NCBI GenBank assembly: GCA_014728955.1
Contig: WJKT01000005.1
Location: 1-10,702, forward strand
DNA length: 10,702 bases
Reading direction: 5' to 3'
DNA from: Candidatus Peregrinibacteria bacterium
Lineage (GTDB): Bacteria > Patescibacteriota > Gracilibacteria > UBA1369 > PNNO01
In this document: piece by piece, positions 1 through 7,878 of the stretch
Position numbering within the stretch: position 1 is the first letter of the stretch
How the letters are laid out: each line of letters begins with the position of its first letter
Notes under the pieces: model-generated
The model's input: only the letters and a program-made list of their open reading frames with translations
What the model was told of the DNA's origin: nothing
The model's database searches: none
Program-made: the position numbers and the translations under genes

Positions 1-53
1 GCGATATATCACCAAATAGAATAGGATAGCGATGATGTTATGAAACCTGGTAT

Positions 54-1967
54 ATGAAAGCCTTACTATCAAAGAAAATTGTACGATACGGTCTAATTAT
101 CCTCGGTGTTGCCGCAGCCGCGTATTTTTTATTTGGGAATAATGACGAAACCGAATACGTTCTTGCTGAAGCAACCATGGGAGATATTACGCAAACGGTC
201 AGCGTAACCGGAACCATTAAAGCAGATCCGTCAATTGATCTTCATTTTCAAACCGGTGGAAAAGTTAAAGAAATTCTTGTTGAAGAAGGCGAACAAGTAC
301 AAGAAGGGCAACTCCTCGCCTCACTCACCAATGAGTCTCTGGAACTTGAAGTTGAAAGAAACAAAGCAAACGTTGATTATGCGCGAGCTCAATATAATCA
401 AACTAAAGCGGGAGCTAAATATGAAGAAATTCTTATAGCTCAGGCTGATCTTGAAAGTGCTCAAGCGTCGTATAATGCAGCGCAGATAGAAGTTGATAAC
501 ACACGATCCCTCAGTGAATCAAATATAGATCTGGCGACTATCGCATACAAACAAGCGCAGGCAAACAGAGATGCAGCATTAAAAGAACTGGAAACAACAA
601 AATTACTGGCGGAAAACGAACTGGCAAAATTAGACCTGGAAGGTGAAAACACGCAAACCGTTGCACTTGACAGTGCATATTCCAAAGCGCAAACAAATCT
701 TGATTCATTGCTAACTATCATGCAAGACAGTATGTTTCTTGCCGAAGATATTTTGGGGATACGCGGAACCGGGTTTGCATTACTCGGCACTTCAAAAAAG
801 AATCGGCTTAAAAAAGATTACTACGAACCTACAAACGAAAAATACGAAGCGGCCTTAACACTCTATCAAGAATTACCAAGCGATCCCACTCACGAAGAGC
901 TGGATGAAGCGTTTGAAGAATCAGTCACTGCTGCCAATAGTGTTTTGTTACTTCTTACGCAATTGGGAACCGAATTGGAAAACCTTCCATATTCTCGAAC
1001 AGATCTTGAAAATCTCATTGTTCAGGTTACCACAAAATCATCATCATTATCTGCAAGTATACTTACACTTAAAGAAGCACAAAGTACCATAGAAAATATT
1101 AAAACAGGTTCTGTACAAGATATTGAAACATTAAAACTCAATTACGAATTACAAATAGATGCGGCTCAAAGCAGGTACGACAAAGCCGAGAATGCATTAA
1201 GCGAAGCGGCGTACAACTTGGAGCAAGCAAAGTTGAACGCGGAAATTGCCGTTGAAAATGCACAAGCTATGGTGGCGCTCAAAAAAGCTGCACTGGATTC
1301 TGCTCATGCAGCGCTTGCATTAAAGCAATCACCTGCCCGAGATGTTGACCTTGCTCCCCTCTTGGCAAACATTTCGCAGGCTGAAATTGCTCTGAGAATT
1401 GCCGAGAATAAGTATGAAGACAGTCAACTGACAGCACCGATAGATGGTATCGTCACCTTTATATATGGAACCGTTGGCGAAAACGTATCGCTTTCCGAAA
1501 CCGCTTTATCGGCATTCCTTGCACTCCAGGCGGATCAGCTTATCGTTGAAGCAAATGTTCCGGAAACGGACATAATTAAGGTAAACGAAGGAGATACTGT
1601 TGAGATGACAATAGATGCTTTTGATTTCACCGAAAAATTCAACGGATCCGTTATTTATACCGATCCTGCGGAAACAATCATTCAGGGAGTTGTTTACTAC
1701 GAAATAAAAACGGCATTCGATCTTGAAGACGAACGATTAAAATCCGGCATGACAGCTAATTTGGAAATCATTACCGACCAAAAAGAAAACGTTCTTACCA
1801 TACCTGCCCGTGCCATCAAATATGAAGACAGCATTCGTTATGTTGAAGTGCTCAATAATGGTGCTCCTAAAAAAACAACAATCACAACCGGCCTAGAAAG
1901 CGATCAATATGTGGAAGTGACATCGGGCCTCAAACAAGGAGATAAAATCATTACATTCGTTAAATAA
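54..1967 (+). CDS. HlyD/MacA-family periplasmic adaptor (membrane fusion protein) with a very long helical hairpin
   Basis: This is the adaptor subunit of an ABC exporter. It is anchored in the membrane and connects the permeases to the outside of the cell. Residues 1-10 are basic and residues 11-28 form one transmembrane anchor (no lipobox). Residues about 60-92 are the first half of a biotinyl-lipoyl domain (TGGKVKEILVEEGEQVQEG). Residues about 93-455 are Ala/Glu/Lys-rich and strongly helical. The second lipoyl half follows at about 459-480 (TAPIDGIV), then a beta-barrel at about 495-575 and a membrane-proximal domain at about 580-637. At 637 residues it is far longer than MacA (about 370); the excess lies in the hairpin, which also holds a segment (about 222-345) that is less coiled-coil-like. 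ATG at 54 is the only start that keeps the basic head and anchor; no Shine-Dalgarno motif precedes it. It is the first gene of the operon in the window and ends 10 bases before the ATPase gene. Family assignment is firm; the substrate is unknown. Confidence 0.93.
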   Translation: MKALLSKKIVRYGLIILGVAAAAYFLFGNNDETEYVLAEATMGDITQTVSVTGTIKADPSIDLHFQTGGKVKEILVEEGEQVQEGQLLASLTNESLELEVERNKANVDYARAQYNQTKAGAKYEEILIAQADLESAQASYNAAQIEVDNTRSLSESNIDLATIAYKQAQANRDAALKELETTKLLAENELAKLDLEGENTQTVALDSAYSKAQTNLDSLLTIMQDSMFLAEDILGIRGTGFALLGTSKKNRLKKDYYEPTNEKYEAALTLYQELPSDPTHEELDEAFEESVTAANSVLLLLTQLGTELENLPYSRTDLENLIVQVTTKSSSLSASILTLKEAQSTIENIKTGSVQDIETLKLNYELQIDAAQSRYDKAENALSEAAYNLEQAKLNAEIAVENAQAMVALKKAALDSAHAALALKQSPARDVDLAPLLANISQAEIALRIAENKYEDSQLTAPIDGIVTFIYGTVGENVSLSETALSAFLALQADQLIVEANVPETDIIKVNEGDTVEMTIDAFDFTEKFNGSVIYTDPAETIIQGVVYYEIKTAFDLEDERLKSGMTANLEIITDQKENVLTIPARAIKYEDSIRYVEVLNNGAPKKTTITTGLESDQYVEVTSGLKQGDKIITFVK

Positions 1968-1977
1968 GACGTTTTAT

Positions 1978-2664
1978 ATGAATAAAGAACCGATCCTCAG
2001 TGTGCGCGACCTTACCAAAACATATGTAACGGGAAGCGTTACCACTAAGGTTCTTAAAGGTGTGGATGCCGAAATATACAAAGGGGAATTTGTGGCGATT
2101 ATGGGACACTCCGGAAGTGGCAAATCAACCCTGATGCATATTTTGGGTTTTTTGGATAAACCGACAAGCGGTACATACATTTTTGAAGGCACAGATACAA
2201 AACAATTTGATGAAGACAAACTCGCCCGTATTCGAAACAAAAAAATAGGCTTTGTTTTCCAGACGTTTAATTTATTGCCACGCACCTCGGTATTGGAAAA
2301 CGTGCGTCTTCCTATGATTTATGCCGGCGTCGAAGAAAAAGAACAGATTAAAAGAGCAACCGAACTTATTGAAGACGTTGGCTTGGGCCATCGAATCAAT
2401 AATCTTTCTAATGAATTATCGGGTGGAGAGCAACAACGCGTTGCAGTCGCACGATCACTTGCCAACAATCCTCTGGTTATTCTTGCAGATGAGCCGACTG
2501 GAAATCTGGACAGCAAATCAACTAATGAAATAATGATGCTGTTTGATGAACTGCATAAAAAAGGACACACCATTGTGGTTGTTACACATGAAGATAATGT
2601 GGCGGAGCATACGGAAAGAACCATACGTGTTAAAGACGGGGTGTGCGTGTCTTGTAAAGAGTAA
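1978..2664 (+). CDS. MacB/LolD-type ABC transporter ATP-binding protein
   Basis: This cytoplasmic ATPase powers the exporter encoded by the flanking adaptor and permease genes. The expected motifs are in order: Walker A GHSGSGKST at residues 43-51, Q-loop Gln95 (FVFQTFNLLP), signature LSGGEQQR at 147-154, Walker B VILADEP at 167-173, D-loop NLD at 176-178 and the switch His204 (VVTHE). Length (228 residues) and the LLPRTSVLENVRLPM stretch are typical of the MacB-ATPase/LolD/FtsE/YknY group, where the ATPase is separate from the permease. It starts 10 bases after the adaptor and stops 2 bases before the first permease, with TAA and ATG separated by TC, which suggests translational coupling. 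All catalytic residues are intact. A single ATPase gene serves two permease genes, so it presumably acts as a homodimer under a permease heterodimer. That stoichiometry is inferred. Confidence 0.96.
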   Translation: MNKEPILSVRDLTKTYVTGSVTTKVLKGVDAEIYKGEFVAIMGHSGSGKSTLMHILGFLDKPTSGTYIFEGTDTKQFDEDKLARIRNKKIGFVFQTFNLLPRTSVLENVRLPMIYAGVEEKEQIKRATELIEDVGLGHRINNLSNELSGGEQQRVAVARSLANNPLVILADEPTGNLDSKSTNEIMMLFDELHKKGHTIVVVTHEDNVAEHTERTIRVKDGVCVSCKE

Positions 2665-2666
2665 TC

Positions 2667-3899
2667 ATGGATATTTTTCTTACCATTAAACTGGCTATAC
2701 GGGGACTCTTGGTGAACAGAATGAGAGCATTTTTAACCGTTCTGGGAATTATTATCGGTGTCTCGGGAATCATTGTTATTGTTTCTGTTGGGAACGGCGC
2801 CGAATCGCTTATTGTTAATCAGGTTCGTTCGGTGGGATCAAACCTTGTCGGCGTATTACCGGGCGGTACTGACGACGAAGGCCCTCCCGCAGCATTGTTT
2901 GGTATTGTTGTTACAACATTAAAGAATGACGACATAGCTGCTCTTAAAGAAATTCCTCACGTAGAAGCGGTTTCCGGTTACAATAAAACCGTTGAACAAA
3001 TTGTTCACAAAAACAGAAAAACCGAGGCAACCATTAACGGCGTTTATGCCGACTACCCTATTGTTGAAGACGCTCTTGTAACGCAAGGTAGGTTTTTTAA
3101 CGAATCGGAAGACGCAAGTTTAGGCCGAGTAGTTGTTATCGGCAGCAGCATTAAGAAAGAACTGTTTGATGAAGGAAATCCCATAGGAGAAAGTATTAAA
3201 ATCCATACACATAATTTTAAAGTGGTTGGGGTTTTTGAAGAACGCGGTGCAAGCGGCTTTGAAAATCCAGATTCGCATGTTTTCATCCCCGCACGAACAA
3301 TGCAAAAAATCGTATTGGGAATAAACCATGTCAGCCTTGCACGCGTAAAGGTTGAAGATGCTCAGTATGTAGATCAAACCGTCGCAACAATCAAAAACAT
3401 TTTGCGAACAAGGCACGGCATATCAAATCCCAAAGACGATGATTTTACCGTTTCAAGCATGGCACAAGGACTTTCCATGCTGCAAAACGTCACCGGGAGC
3501 ATCAAGCTTTTTTTAACAGCAATTGCGTTTATCGCTCTTATTGTTGGCGGCATAGGCATTATGAATGTGATGTATGTTTCGGTAACGGAACGCACACATG
3601 AAATCGGGTTACGAAAAGCACTGGGAGCACAACAAAAAGACATTTTAAAGCAATTTTTAATTGAGGCGGTTACTATAACGGGAGTTGGAGGTGCTATCGG
3701 TATTACAATCGGTATTCTTGTTTCTCTCCTTGTCGCCCTTGTCATCCAACAATTAGGATACTCCTGGGATTTTATTGTTACTCTGGATTCAATTATTTAC
3801 GCATCGTTTGCTATTGCCGTTATCGGTATAACCTTCGGATATGCCCCCGCAAAAAAAGCAGCGGCATATCGAGCAATCGAGGCACTTCGTTATGAATAA
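2667..3899 (+). CDS. MacB/FtsX-type ABC transporter permease, first of two
   Basis: This is a mechanotransmission-type permease. The layout is that of a MacB without its ATPase domain: transmembrane segment 1 at residues about 21-41, a large extracytoplasmic MacB-core domain at about 45-275, then three transmembrane segments at about 280-305, 331-360 and 372-392. The FtsX-domain hallmark is clear at about 294-321: GGIGIMNVMY, then SVTERTHEIGLRKALGA. It ends in ALRYE, a common ending in this family. The extracellular domain carries the usual GRFFNESEDAS and VVVIGSSIKKELF stretches. It begins 2 bases after the ATPase stop, and its own stop is 2 bases before the second permease. No Shine-Dalgarno motif is visible, so reinitiation from the upstream gene is likely. 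Together with the downstream paralogue it probably forms a heterodimer. In B. subtilis the comparable YknXYZ system has one permease. The substrate (peptide, drug, lipid or surface protein) cannot be assigned. Confidence 0.95.
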   Translation: MDIFLTIKLAIRGLLVNRMRAFLTVLGIIIGVSGIIVIVSVGNGAESLIVNQVRSVGSNLVGVLPGGTDDEGPPAALFGIVVTTLKNDDIAALKEIPHVEAVSGYNKTVEQIVHKNRKTEATINGVYADYPIVEDALVTQGRFFNESEDASLGRVVVIGSSIKKELFDEGNPIGESIKIHTHNFKVVGVFEERGASGFENPDSHVFIPARTMQKIVLGINHVSLARVKVEDAQYVDQTVATIKNILRTRHGISNPKDDDFTVSSMAQGLSMLQNVTGSIKLFLTAIAFIALIVGGIGIMNVMYVSVTERTHEIGLRKALGAQQKDILKQFLIEAVTITGVGGAIGITIGILVSLLVALVIQQLGYSWDFIVTLDSIIYASFAIAVIGITFGYAPAKKAAAYRAIEALRYE

Positions 3900-3901
3900 T
3901 C

Positions 3902-5164
3902 ATGATATCAAAAAAAGATTTACAACTCGTTACCGATCTTGCAGTGCAAGGCCTTAAAACAAATAAAGGCCGCACCATATTGACGACTATTGGTATTATT
4001 ATAGGTATTGCCACTATTGTCATTGTATTGTCGGCAGGTAGAGGCTTGGAGAATTTTATTTTTAAGCAAATTGAATCGTTTGGCGCAGACACTATTGAAA
4101 TTGAAATTAAAGTACCCAGCGTTTCCGATCTTGAAATGGCTACATCCATTGTAGGAGGGGCGGAAATAACAACACTGAAAGTTGAAGACTTTGAAGCGAT
4201 TAAAGAATTGCAAAATATTGACGATTACTATGCAGCCGTATTGGGACAATATAAAAGTGTGTACAAAAACCAATCAACACGTGCCATGATTTTTGCCGTT
4301 ACCGCTTCTCTACCGCAAATCGATACTGATACCAAAATTCAAGAAGGGCGCTTTTTTAATGAACGGGAAGATAGCTCGCAAGCCCGGGTCGTAGTGCTGG
4401 GTCCCGATATCAAAAACACCTTATTTGGAGGTGAAAATGCTATTGGAAAAACAATCAAAATCAACCAAGTCAGTTTTAAAGTAATAGGAGTTACAGAACC
4501 GCGCGGAAACCTTATGTATTTCAATTTCGATAAAATGATTTACGTGCCATTACAAACCGGACAAAAACAACTGCTTGGAATCGATCATGTTATGTATGGA
4601 TTCCTGACCGTAAACGATACAAAAAAAACAGACCAAACCGTCGCCGACATCAATTCTATTATGCGTCGACGTCATGGGCTGCCCCCAAACGATCCCAGCA
4701 AAGATGATTTTAGAACAACCAGCATGAAAGATGCGCTTGAAATGGTAGGCACTATTACATTTGGAATGACGCTGCTGGTACTTGCGATTGCCGGCATTTC
4801 TCTTGTCGTGGGTGGCGTCGGGATTATGAATATTATGTACCTTTCCGTTGTCGAACGCACCAGAGAAATAGGTTTACGAAAAGCTATTGGGGCTTCAAAC
4901 ACCCTTATTAAAGCTCAATTTCTTGTAGAAGCGCTCATCATCACAGGCGTAGGCGGTATACTTGGTATTATACTCGGCGGTCTCATTGTGATCCTTATTG
5001 ATTTTGGCGCTCAGCTTCAGGGATATGATTTTGGCATGACAGTTACCCTTGATGCTATCATCCTGGGATTTGGCTCAGCATTGCTTTTTGGCGTCTTGTT
5101 TGGCTTATATCCTGCGCGAAAAGCAGCCGAACTTTCTCCGGTAGATGCTCTGCGATATGAATAA
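3902..5164 (+). CDS. MacB/FtsX-type ABC transporter permease, second of two
   Basis: This is a paralogue of the preceding permease with the same architecture: transmembrane segment at residues about 26-46, extracellular MacB-core domain at about 48-285, and three C-terminal transmembrane segments at about 288-313, 340-366 and 382-402. The hallmark GGVGIMNIMY, then SVVERTREIGLRKAIGA, lies at about 304-331. Shared blocks with the first copy include GRFFNE-ED, FKVIGV-E-RG, DQTVADI, RRRHG, KDDF and the terminal ALRYE. The N-terminal extracellular half is clearly diverged, so the two subunits are not redundant copies. It is the last gene of the operon seen here and runs convergently into a minus-strand gene with only 5 bases between stops. 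No hairpin terminator is visible between them. The 13 bases TATGAATAATCAT at its end (5156-5168) are identical to those at the end of the first permease (3891-3903), which fits descent by tandem duplication. Confidence 0.95.
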   Translation: MISKKDLQLVTDLAVQGLKTNKGRTILTTIGIIIGIATIVIVLSAGRGLENFIFKQIESFGADTIEIEIKVPSVSDLEMATSIVGGAEITTLKVEDFEAIKELQNIDDYYAAVLGQYKSVYKNQSTRAMIFAVTASLPQIDTDTKIQEGRFFNEREDSSQARVVVLGPDIKNTLFGGENAIGKTIKINQVSFKVIGVTEPRGNLMYFNFDKMIYVPLQTGQKQLLGIDHVMYGFLTVNDTKKTDQTVADINSIMRRRHGLPPNDPSKDDFRTTSMKDALEMVGTITFGMTLLVLAIAGISLVVGGVGIMNIMYLSVVERTREIGLRKAIGASNTLIKAQFLVEALIITGVGGILGIILGGLIVILIDFGAQLQGYDFGMTVTLDAIILGFGSALLFGVLFGLYPARKAAELSPVDALRYE

Positions 5165-5169
5165 TCATT

Positions 5170-5493
5170 CTATTCATCATCCTGGCAATCCAATACGCTA
5201 TATGCTCCCGCCCTCATACTATTAAGCTGTTCAACAACATCCATAGGAATATTGGTATCGGGATCATACGCAACGGTTTTTTCAAGAGTAACCGGTACAT
5301 AACCTTTCCTTTCAAGATCACGGCGATTAACGGTTCTGTGTTCTCCACTATCTTCATGAACGATAATAAACAGTCCTACCTTTTCAGATAACGGATAAAT
5401 CTCATATAAATCTCCTTTCACATTCATAACATGCGTTGCCCGATAATATGATACTGCCTCAAAATCTTCAACGGGGCTTTTTCGGTGCTCCAT
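5170..5493 (-). CDS. Hypothetical 107-residue soluble protein
   Basis: I do not recognise the family. The frame is open from 5565, but that upstream ATG lies inside the hairpin of the tRNA-Ile terminator, and a strong promoter (TTGACG, 16 bases, TACAAT) sits within the first 24 codons. I therefore choose the ATG at 5493 (MEHRKSPVED), about 18 bases after the predicted transcription start, with no Shine-Dalgarno motif. The product is 107 residues, acidic, with no signal peptide or membrane segment. It is rich in predicted beta strand (NVKGDLYEIY, KVGLFIIVHED, YVPVTLEKTVAY) and has one Cys near the C-terminus (LDCQDDE). The LYEIYPLSEKVGLFIIVHE stretch suggests a small beta domain, but no known catalytic motif is visible. 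It is convergent with the exporter operon and monocistronic by promoter position. If translation did start at 5565 the protein would be 131 residues. Confidence 0.72.
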   Translation of the reverse strand: MEHRKSPVEDFEAVSYYRATHVMNVKGDLYEIYPLSEKVGLFIIVHEDSGEHRTVNRRDLERKGYVPVTLEKTVAYDPDTNIPMDVVEQLNSMRAGAYSVLDCQDDE

Positions 5494-5518
5494 AGATAGG
5501 ATGTTAATACTGAGATTA

Positions 5519-5546
5519 ATTGTACGAATATTGAATGATTCGTCAA
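5519..5546 (-). promoter_or_regulatory. Sigma70-type promoter for the 107-residue gene
   Basis: Read on the minus strand: -35 TTGACG (5546-5541), a 16-base spacer, and -10 TACAAT (5524-5519). Transcription would begin near 5512, giving a leader of about 18 bases to the ATG at 5493. It starts only 6 bases beyond the A-tract of the tRNA-Ile terminator, so the two units are packed end to end. Only one base differs from consensus in each box. Confidence 0.7.
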
Positions 5547-5552
5547 GATAAT

Positions 5553-5576
5553 AAAAAAACCGCATATGATATGCGG
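5553..5576 (-). terminator. Rho-independent terminator of tRNA-Ile
   Basis: On the minus strand a 7-bp stem (CCGCATA / TATGCGG) with a 3-base loop is followed directly by seven T residues (5559-5553). It lies 15 bases after the CCA end of tRNA-Ile and is an obvious terminator for that tRNA. The plus-strand sequence after the stem is a weaker T run, so activity in the other direction is possible but less likely. Confidence 0.85.
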
Positions 5577-5591
5577 GCTTTTATTAAGCGA

Positions 5592-5668
5592 TGGTGGGCT
5601 TGCGTGGACTTGAACCACGGACCTCGTCGTTATCAGCGACGCGCTCTAACCAGCTGAGCTACAAGCCC
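5592..5668 (-). tRNA. tRNA-Ile (anticodon GAT)
   Basis: This is a complete 77-base cloverleaf with encoded CCA. The acceptor stem GGGCTTG/CAAGCCC is fully paired, the D-arm is AGCTCAGCTGGTTAGAGC, the anticodon stem CGTCG/CGACG encloses the loop CTGATAA (anticodon GAT), and the T-arm contains GTGG-TTCAAGT-CCAC. It reads AUC/AUU codons. In most bacteria this tRNA lies in the 16S-23S spacer. Here it is about 4.8 kb downstream of the 16S end on the same strand, with its own -10 element and terminator, so it looks like an independent single-gene unit. Confidence 0.97.
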
Positions 5669-5682
5669 ATCGTATTTGTTCC

Positions 5683-5711
5683 ATTATAGCTCGCACATTT
5701 TGCCAAAGAAA
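5683..5711 (-). promoter_or_regulatory. Promoter of tRNA-Ile
   Basis: A perfect -10 box TATAAT (5688-5683, minus strand) lies 14 bases before the first base of tRNA-Ile. The matching -35 is weak (TTTCTT, 17 bases upstream). The -10 is convincing; the exact -35 is uncertain. Confidence 0.6.
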
Positions 5712-5763
5712 AATCTCTTTTGCAAGATAAACTTTCATATTTCAAGCTGACGCGTTCTTAAGG

Positions 5764-5769
5764 TATGAT
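5764..5769 (+). promoter_or_regulatory. Possible -10 box for the O-antigen-ligase-like gene
   Basis: TATGAT lies 30 bases before the ATG at 5800, a suitable distance for a short leader. No good -35 is seen 16-18 bases upstream. A TTGACA at 5774-5779 looks like a -35, but it lies too close to the ATG to serve this start. Weak call. Confidence 0.3.
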
Positions 5770-5799
5770 GCCGTTGACACCCCCTTTAATCTTTTCTGC

Positions 5800-7878
5800 A
5801 TGAAAACCATAATGAACTTTTTCTTTCGTAATCGAAAATCATTATTCATCCTTATATCACTTGTGTTTTGGGCATCGGTCATTATATTGAAACAAGGTGG
5901 ACAAAGCCTTCTCATTCATTATGCATGGCCTTTTTTTGTAGGTGGTACATTCGTTTTTTTATTCGAAAAAAAATGGTTTACCCAAGCAATCGATATACGC
6001 GAGGTACTTCTTATTATTACCATAGCGATATTTTTTCTCACCTTTTTAACAGACCTCTCTCCCGCCAACGGATCACTGGAGCTGATGAATGTTAGTGGAG
6101 GCTTGTTGCTTGCTCTCACCATGCATCGCGTTTCGTGGGAGAAAAAAGATATACAACTATTTTTTGGAGGTATTATAGGCATTGTACTCATACTTGATAT
6201 ATGGGGATTGCTGATTTATATCAGCGGCCATCCGTTTGATCGACTGGTAGGCCCCCTTATTAAACCTCATGAAGCATTTGCAGGTTTTCCCAACTTATTA
6301 GCCAATCTCAATATTCTGGCGTTAATACCGACAGTATATTTTCATCATAAACAAAAAGAAAAAAAATATACGGCACTATTTTGCATTATATGTCTGATAC
6401 TGCTCACCTCTTCTCTTCTCACCTATTCAAGAGCGGCATGGCTAAGCGCGCTCATTGGGATAGGAATTGTCGTAGCCACCACATTCCGTTTTAATAAACG
6501 ATCATTGCGGCTCGTATTAGCGTTTGTCATCTCATTAATTCTTGTTACAGGGATCAATGCACTGCGAAGCAATTCGCATAACATTCAATCGTTAGAAGAA
6601 AAAATAACGTTTCAGTCTGAAGATCAAGGAAGTTCGGTAACGGAAAGAATAGCCTCTATTCAAAGAGGCATCGATATGGCGTTAGTAGCTCCTCTCACCG
6701 GTGTGGGAGCAGGAAGCTTTAACTATCTTTCTCAGCAGTATGAAGAAAATTTTGAAACACTTTCAAGCTATCCATATAGCCTTCCCATTAAAATAATGGC
6801 AGAACATGGCTTTGTTGTTTTTATCTTACTTGCAACGTTGCTGATATGCATTTTTATTCCAGCATTTAAGTCAAAGAAGCCATATATCCTTTTATCAGCT
6901 ACAACCGTGTTAACTTTACTGCTGCATCATTGTATGGATAATAATTTAGATTTCTTTGCGGCAAGCATACCGTTATTTATGCTCTTGGGTATAAGTTGGA
7001 GCCCCGTATCAAAGAGAAAGACTACCCTCAAAGGACCATGGATTAGTATTGTTATCATCGTCACCGTTATTGCCGGCATGATATTTGTATTTCATGAAGC
7101 ATGGTTTGGTCGTTACTACATTGCCGGAAGAAATGCGGCCGGCGCGGGTAATCATCAAGAGGCGTATGTTCTTTACGAAAAAGCGGGAGATCTTTTCTTT
7201 CCACGTACAGCCCACCTTGCACAATCTCACAGTGCGTACGCAGTTTATGACAAAACCGATAAAACATCATGGCTAACCAATGCCAGGCAATCTGTTGAAT
7301 ACTACATCGCTACCGACAACCCTATTGATGCTCAAGGACCGGAACATCTTGCCATGCTATTTTTTGAACAAAAAAAATATTCGGAGTGTATAGCCAACGC
7401 CACGGAGGCCATGTTGCTGGGCGGTACCAACACACTAAAAAGAGATTACTACAAAGCTATCTGTACACTAAAAAAGAACAACGGCACCTTGCCGAACAAT
7501 TTTATTATTCAGTTAGATGAGAAACTGAACAATTATTTTGATCTTCTAAAAGTGAACGCTCACATGACAGTGTTAACTGATAATCCAAAGTACGCTCTGT
7601 ATATATCGGAGCTTCTTTATAGTTTGTCACCTATTCCCTACTATGAAGATTTAAGGCAATCATTCAGAGAAACTATTCACGAGGAATACAAAAAATTCCA
7701 TACACGATATGGAATTGATGCAGAAATAGATTTTCTTGGTGGGGGTTCACACGCACGGATTGAACCCTTGACCACATGGGTCGACGAAATTGTAGATGAT
7801 GTTTTACTGGAAATCAAAGGATATTTTGAGAAAATTGACACTGAAGCCTTTGAGCAAATGTGTAAGGTTTTCGCTTAA
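5800..7878 (+). CDS. O-antigen ligase/polymerase (Wzy_C) family membrane protein with C-terminal TPR-like region
   Basis: This is a polytopic inner-membrane protein of 692 residues. Eleven or so hydrophobic segments lie between residues 14 and 431 (for example 14-31, 36-56, 69-86, 117-142, 189-206, 212-229, 235-252, 335-356, 413-431). The Wzy_C signature is present: LTYSRAAWLSALIG at 207-220, then the extracytoplasmic loop with ERIASIQRGIDMA, PLTGVGAGSFNYL (298-310) and IKIMAEHG. Residues about 440-560 are helical and TPR-like (NHQEAYVLYEKA, QKKYSECIANATEAM). Family members polymerise or transfer undecaprenyl-linked glycan to lipid A, polymer or protein. In a cell without LPS, transfer to a surface glycan or glycoprotein is the likelier role (inference). 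In many family members a His precedes the conserved AEhG segment (AHN-type motif); here the aligned position appears to be Tyr326 (YPYSLP). The last 35 residues follow a stretch resembling a tRNA T-arm. The start at 5800 has no Shine-Dalgarno motif; Met5 (5812) is an alternative. Confidence 0.88.
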   Translation: MKTIMNFFFRNRKSLFILISLVFWASVIILKQGGQSLLIHYAWPFFVGGTFVFLFEKKWFTQAIDIREVLLIITIAIFFLTFLTDLSPANGSLELMNVSGGLLLALTMHRVSWEKKDIQLFFGGIIGIVLILDIWGLLIYISGHPFDRLVGPLIKPHEAFAGFPNLLANLNILALIPTVYFHHKQKEKKYTALFCIICLILLTSSLLTYSRAAWLSALIGIGIVVATTFRFNKRSLRLVLAFVISLILVTGINALRSNSHNIQSLEEKITFQSEDQGSSVTERIASIQRGIDMALVAPLTGVGAGSFNYLSQQYEENFETLSSYPYSLPIKIMAEHGFVVFILLATLLICIFIPAFKSKKPYILLSATTVLTLLLHHCMDNNLDFFAASIPLFMLLGISWSPVSKRKTTLKGPWISIVIIVTVIAGMIFVFHEAWFGRYYIAGRNAAGAGNHQEAYVLYEKAGDLFFPRTAHLAQSHSAYAVYDKTDKTSWLTNARQSVEYYIATDNPIDAQGPEHLAMLFFEQKKYSECIANATEAMLLGGTNTLKRDYYKAICTLKKNNGTLPNNFIIQLDEKLNNYFDLLKVNAHMTVLTDNPKYALYISELLYSLSPIPYYEDLRQSFRETIHEEYKKFHTRYGIDAEIDFLGGGSHARIEPLTTWVDEIVDDVLLEIKGYFEKIDTEAFEQMCKVFA

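Noticed and set aside
1..53. C-terminus of an upstream gene or a promoter before the adaptor gene
   Set aside because: All three forward frames close within 29 bases (stops at 17-19, 22-24 and 27-29), so an upstream gene may end here, but there is too little sequence to say which. No convincing -35/-10 pair is present.
40..57. Five-codon ORF whose TGA overlaps the adaptor ATG
   Set aside because: It looks like a coupling mini-ORF, but without a ribosome site or comparison it cannot be told from chance.
461..5164. Minus-strand open frames of 60-123 codons across the exporter operon
   Set aside because: They lie antisense to strongly supported, motif-bearing genes and have unstructured Ser/Cys/Arg-rich compositions typical of shadow frames.
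5774..5796. TTGACA as -35 of the ligase gene promoter
   Set aside because: The matching -10 position (TGCATG) is poor and overlaps the start region, so transcription would begin inside the gene.
7735..7775. Possible degenerate tRNA in the ligase 3' region (TGGTGGGGG plus a T-arm-like GATTGAACCC)
   Set aside because: Read on the minus strand the bases flanking TTCAATC do not form a T-stem (AAGGG versus CGTGC), and spacing from the CCA-like end is five bases off. The region is also open reading frame for the ligase.
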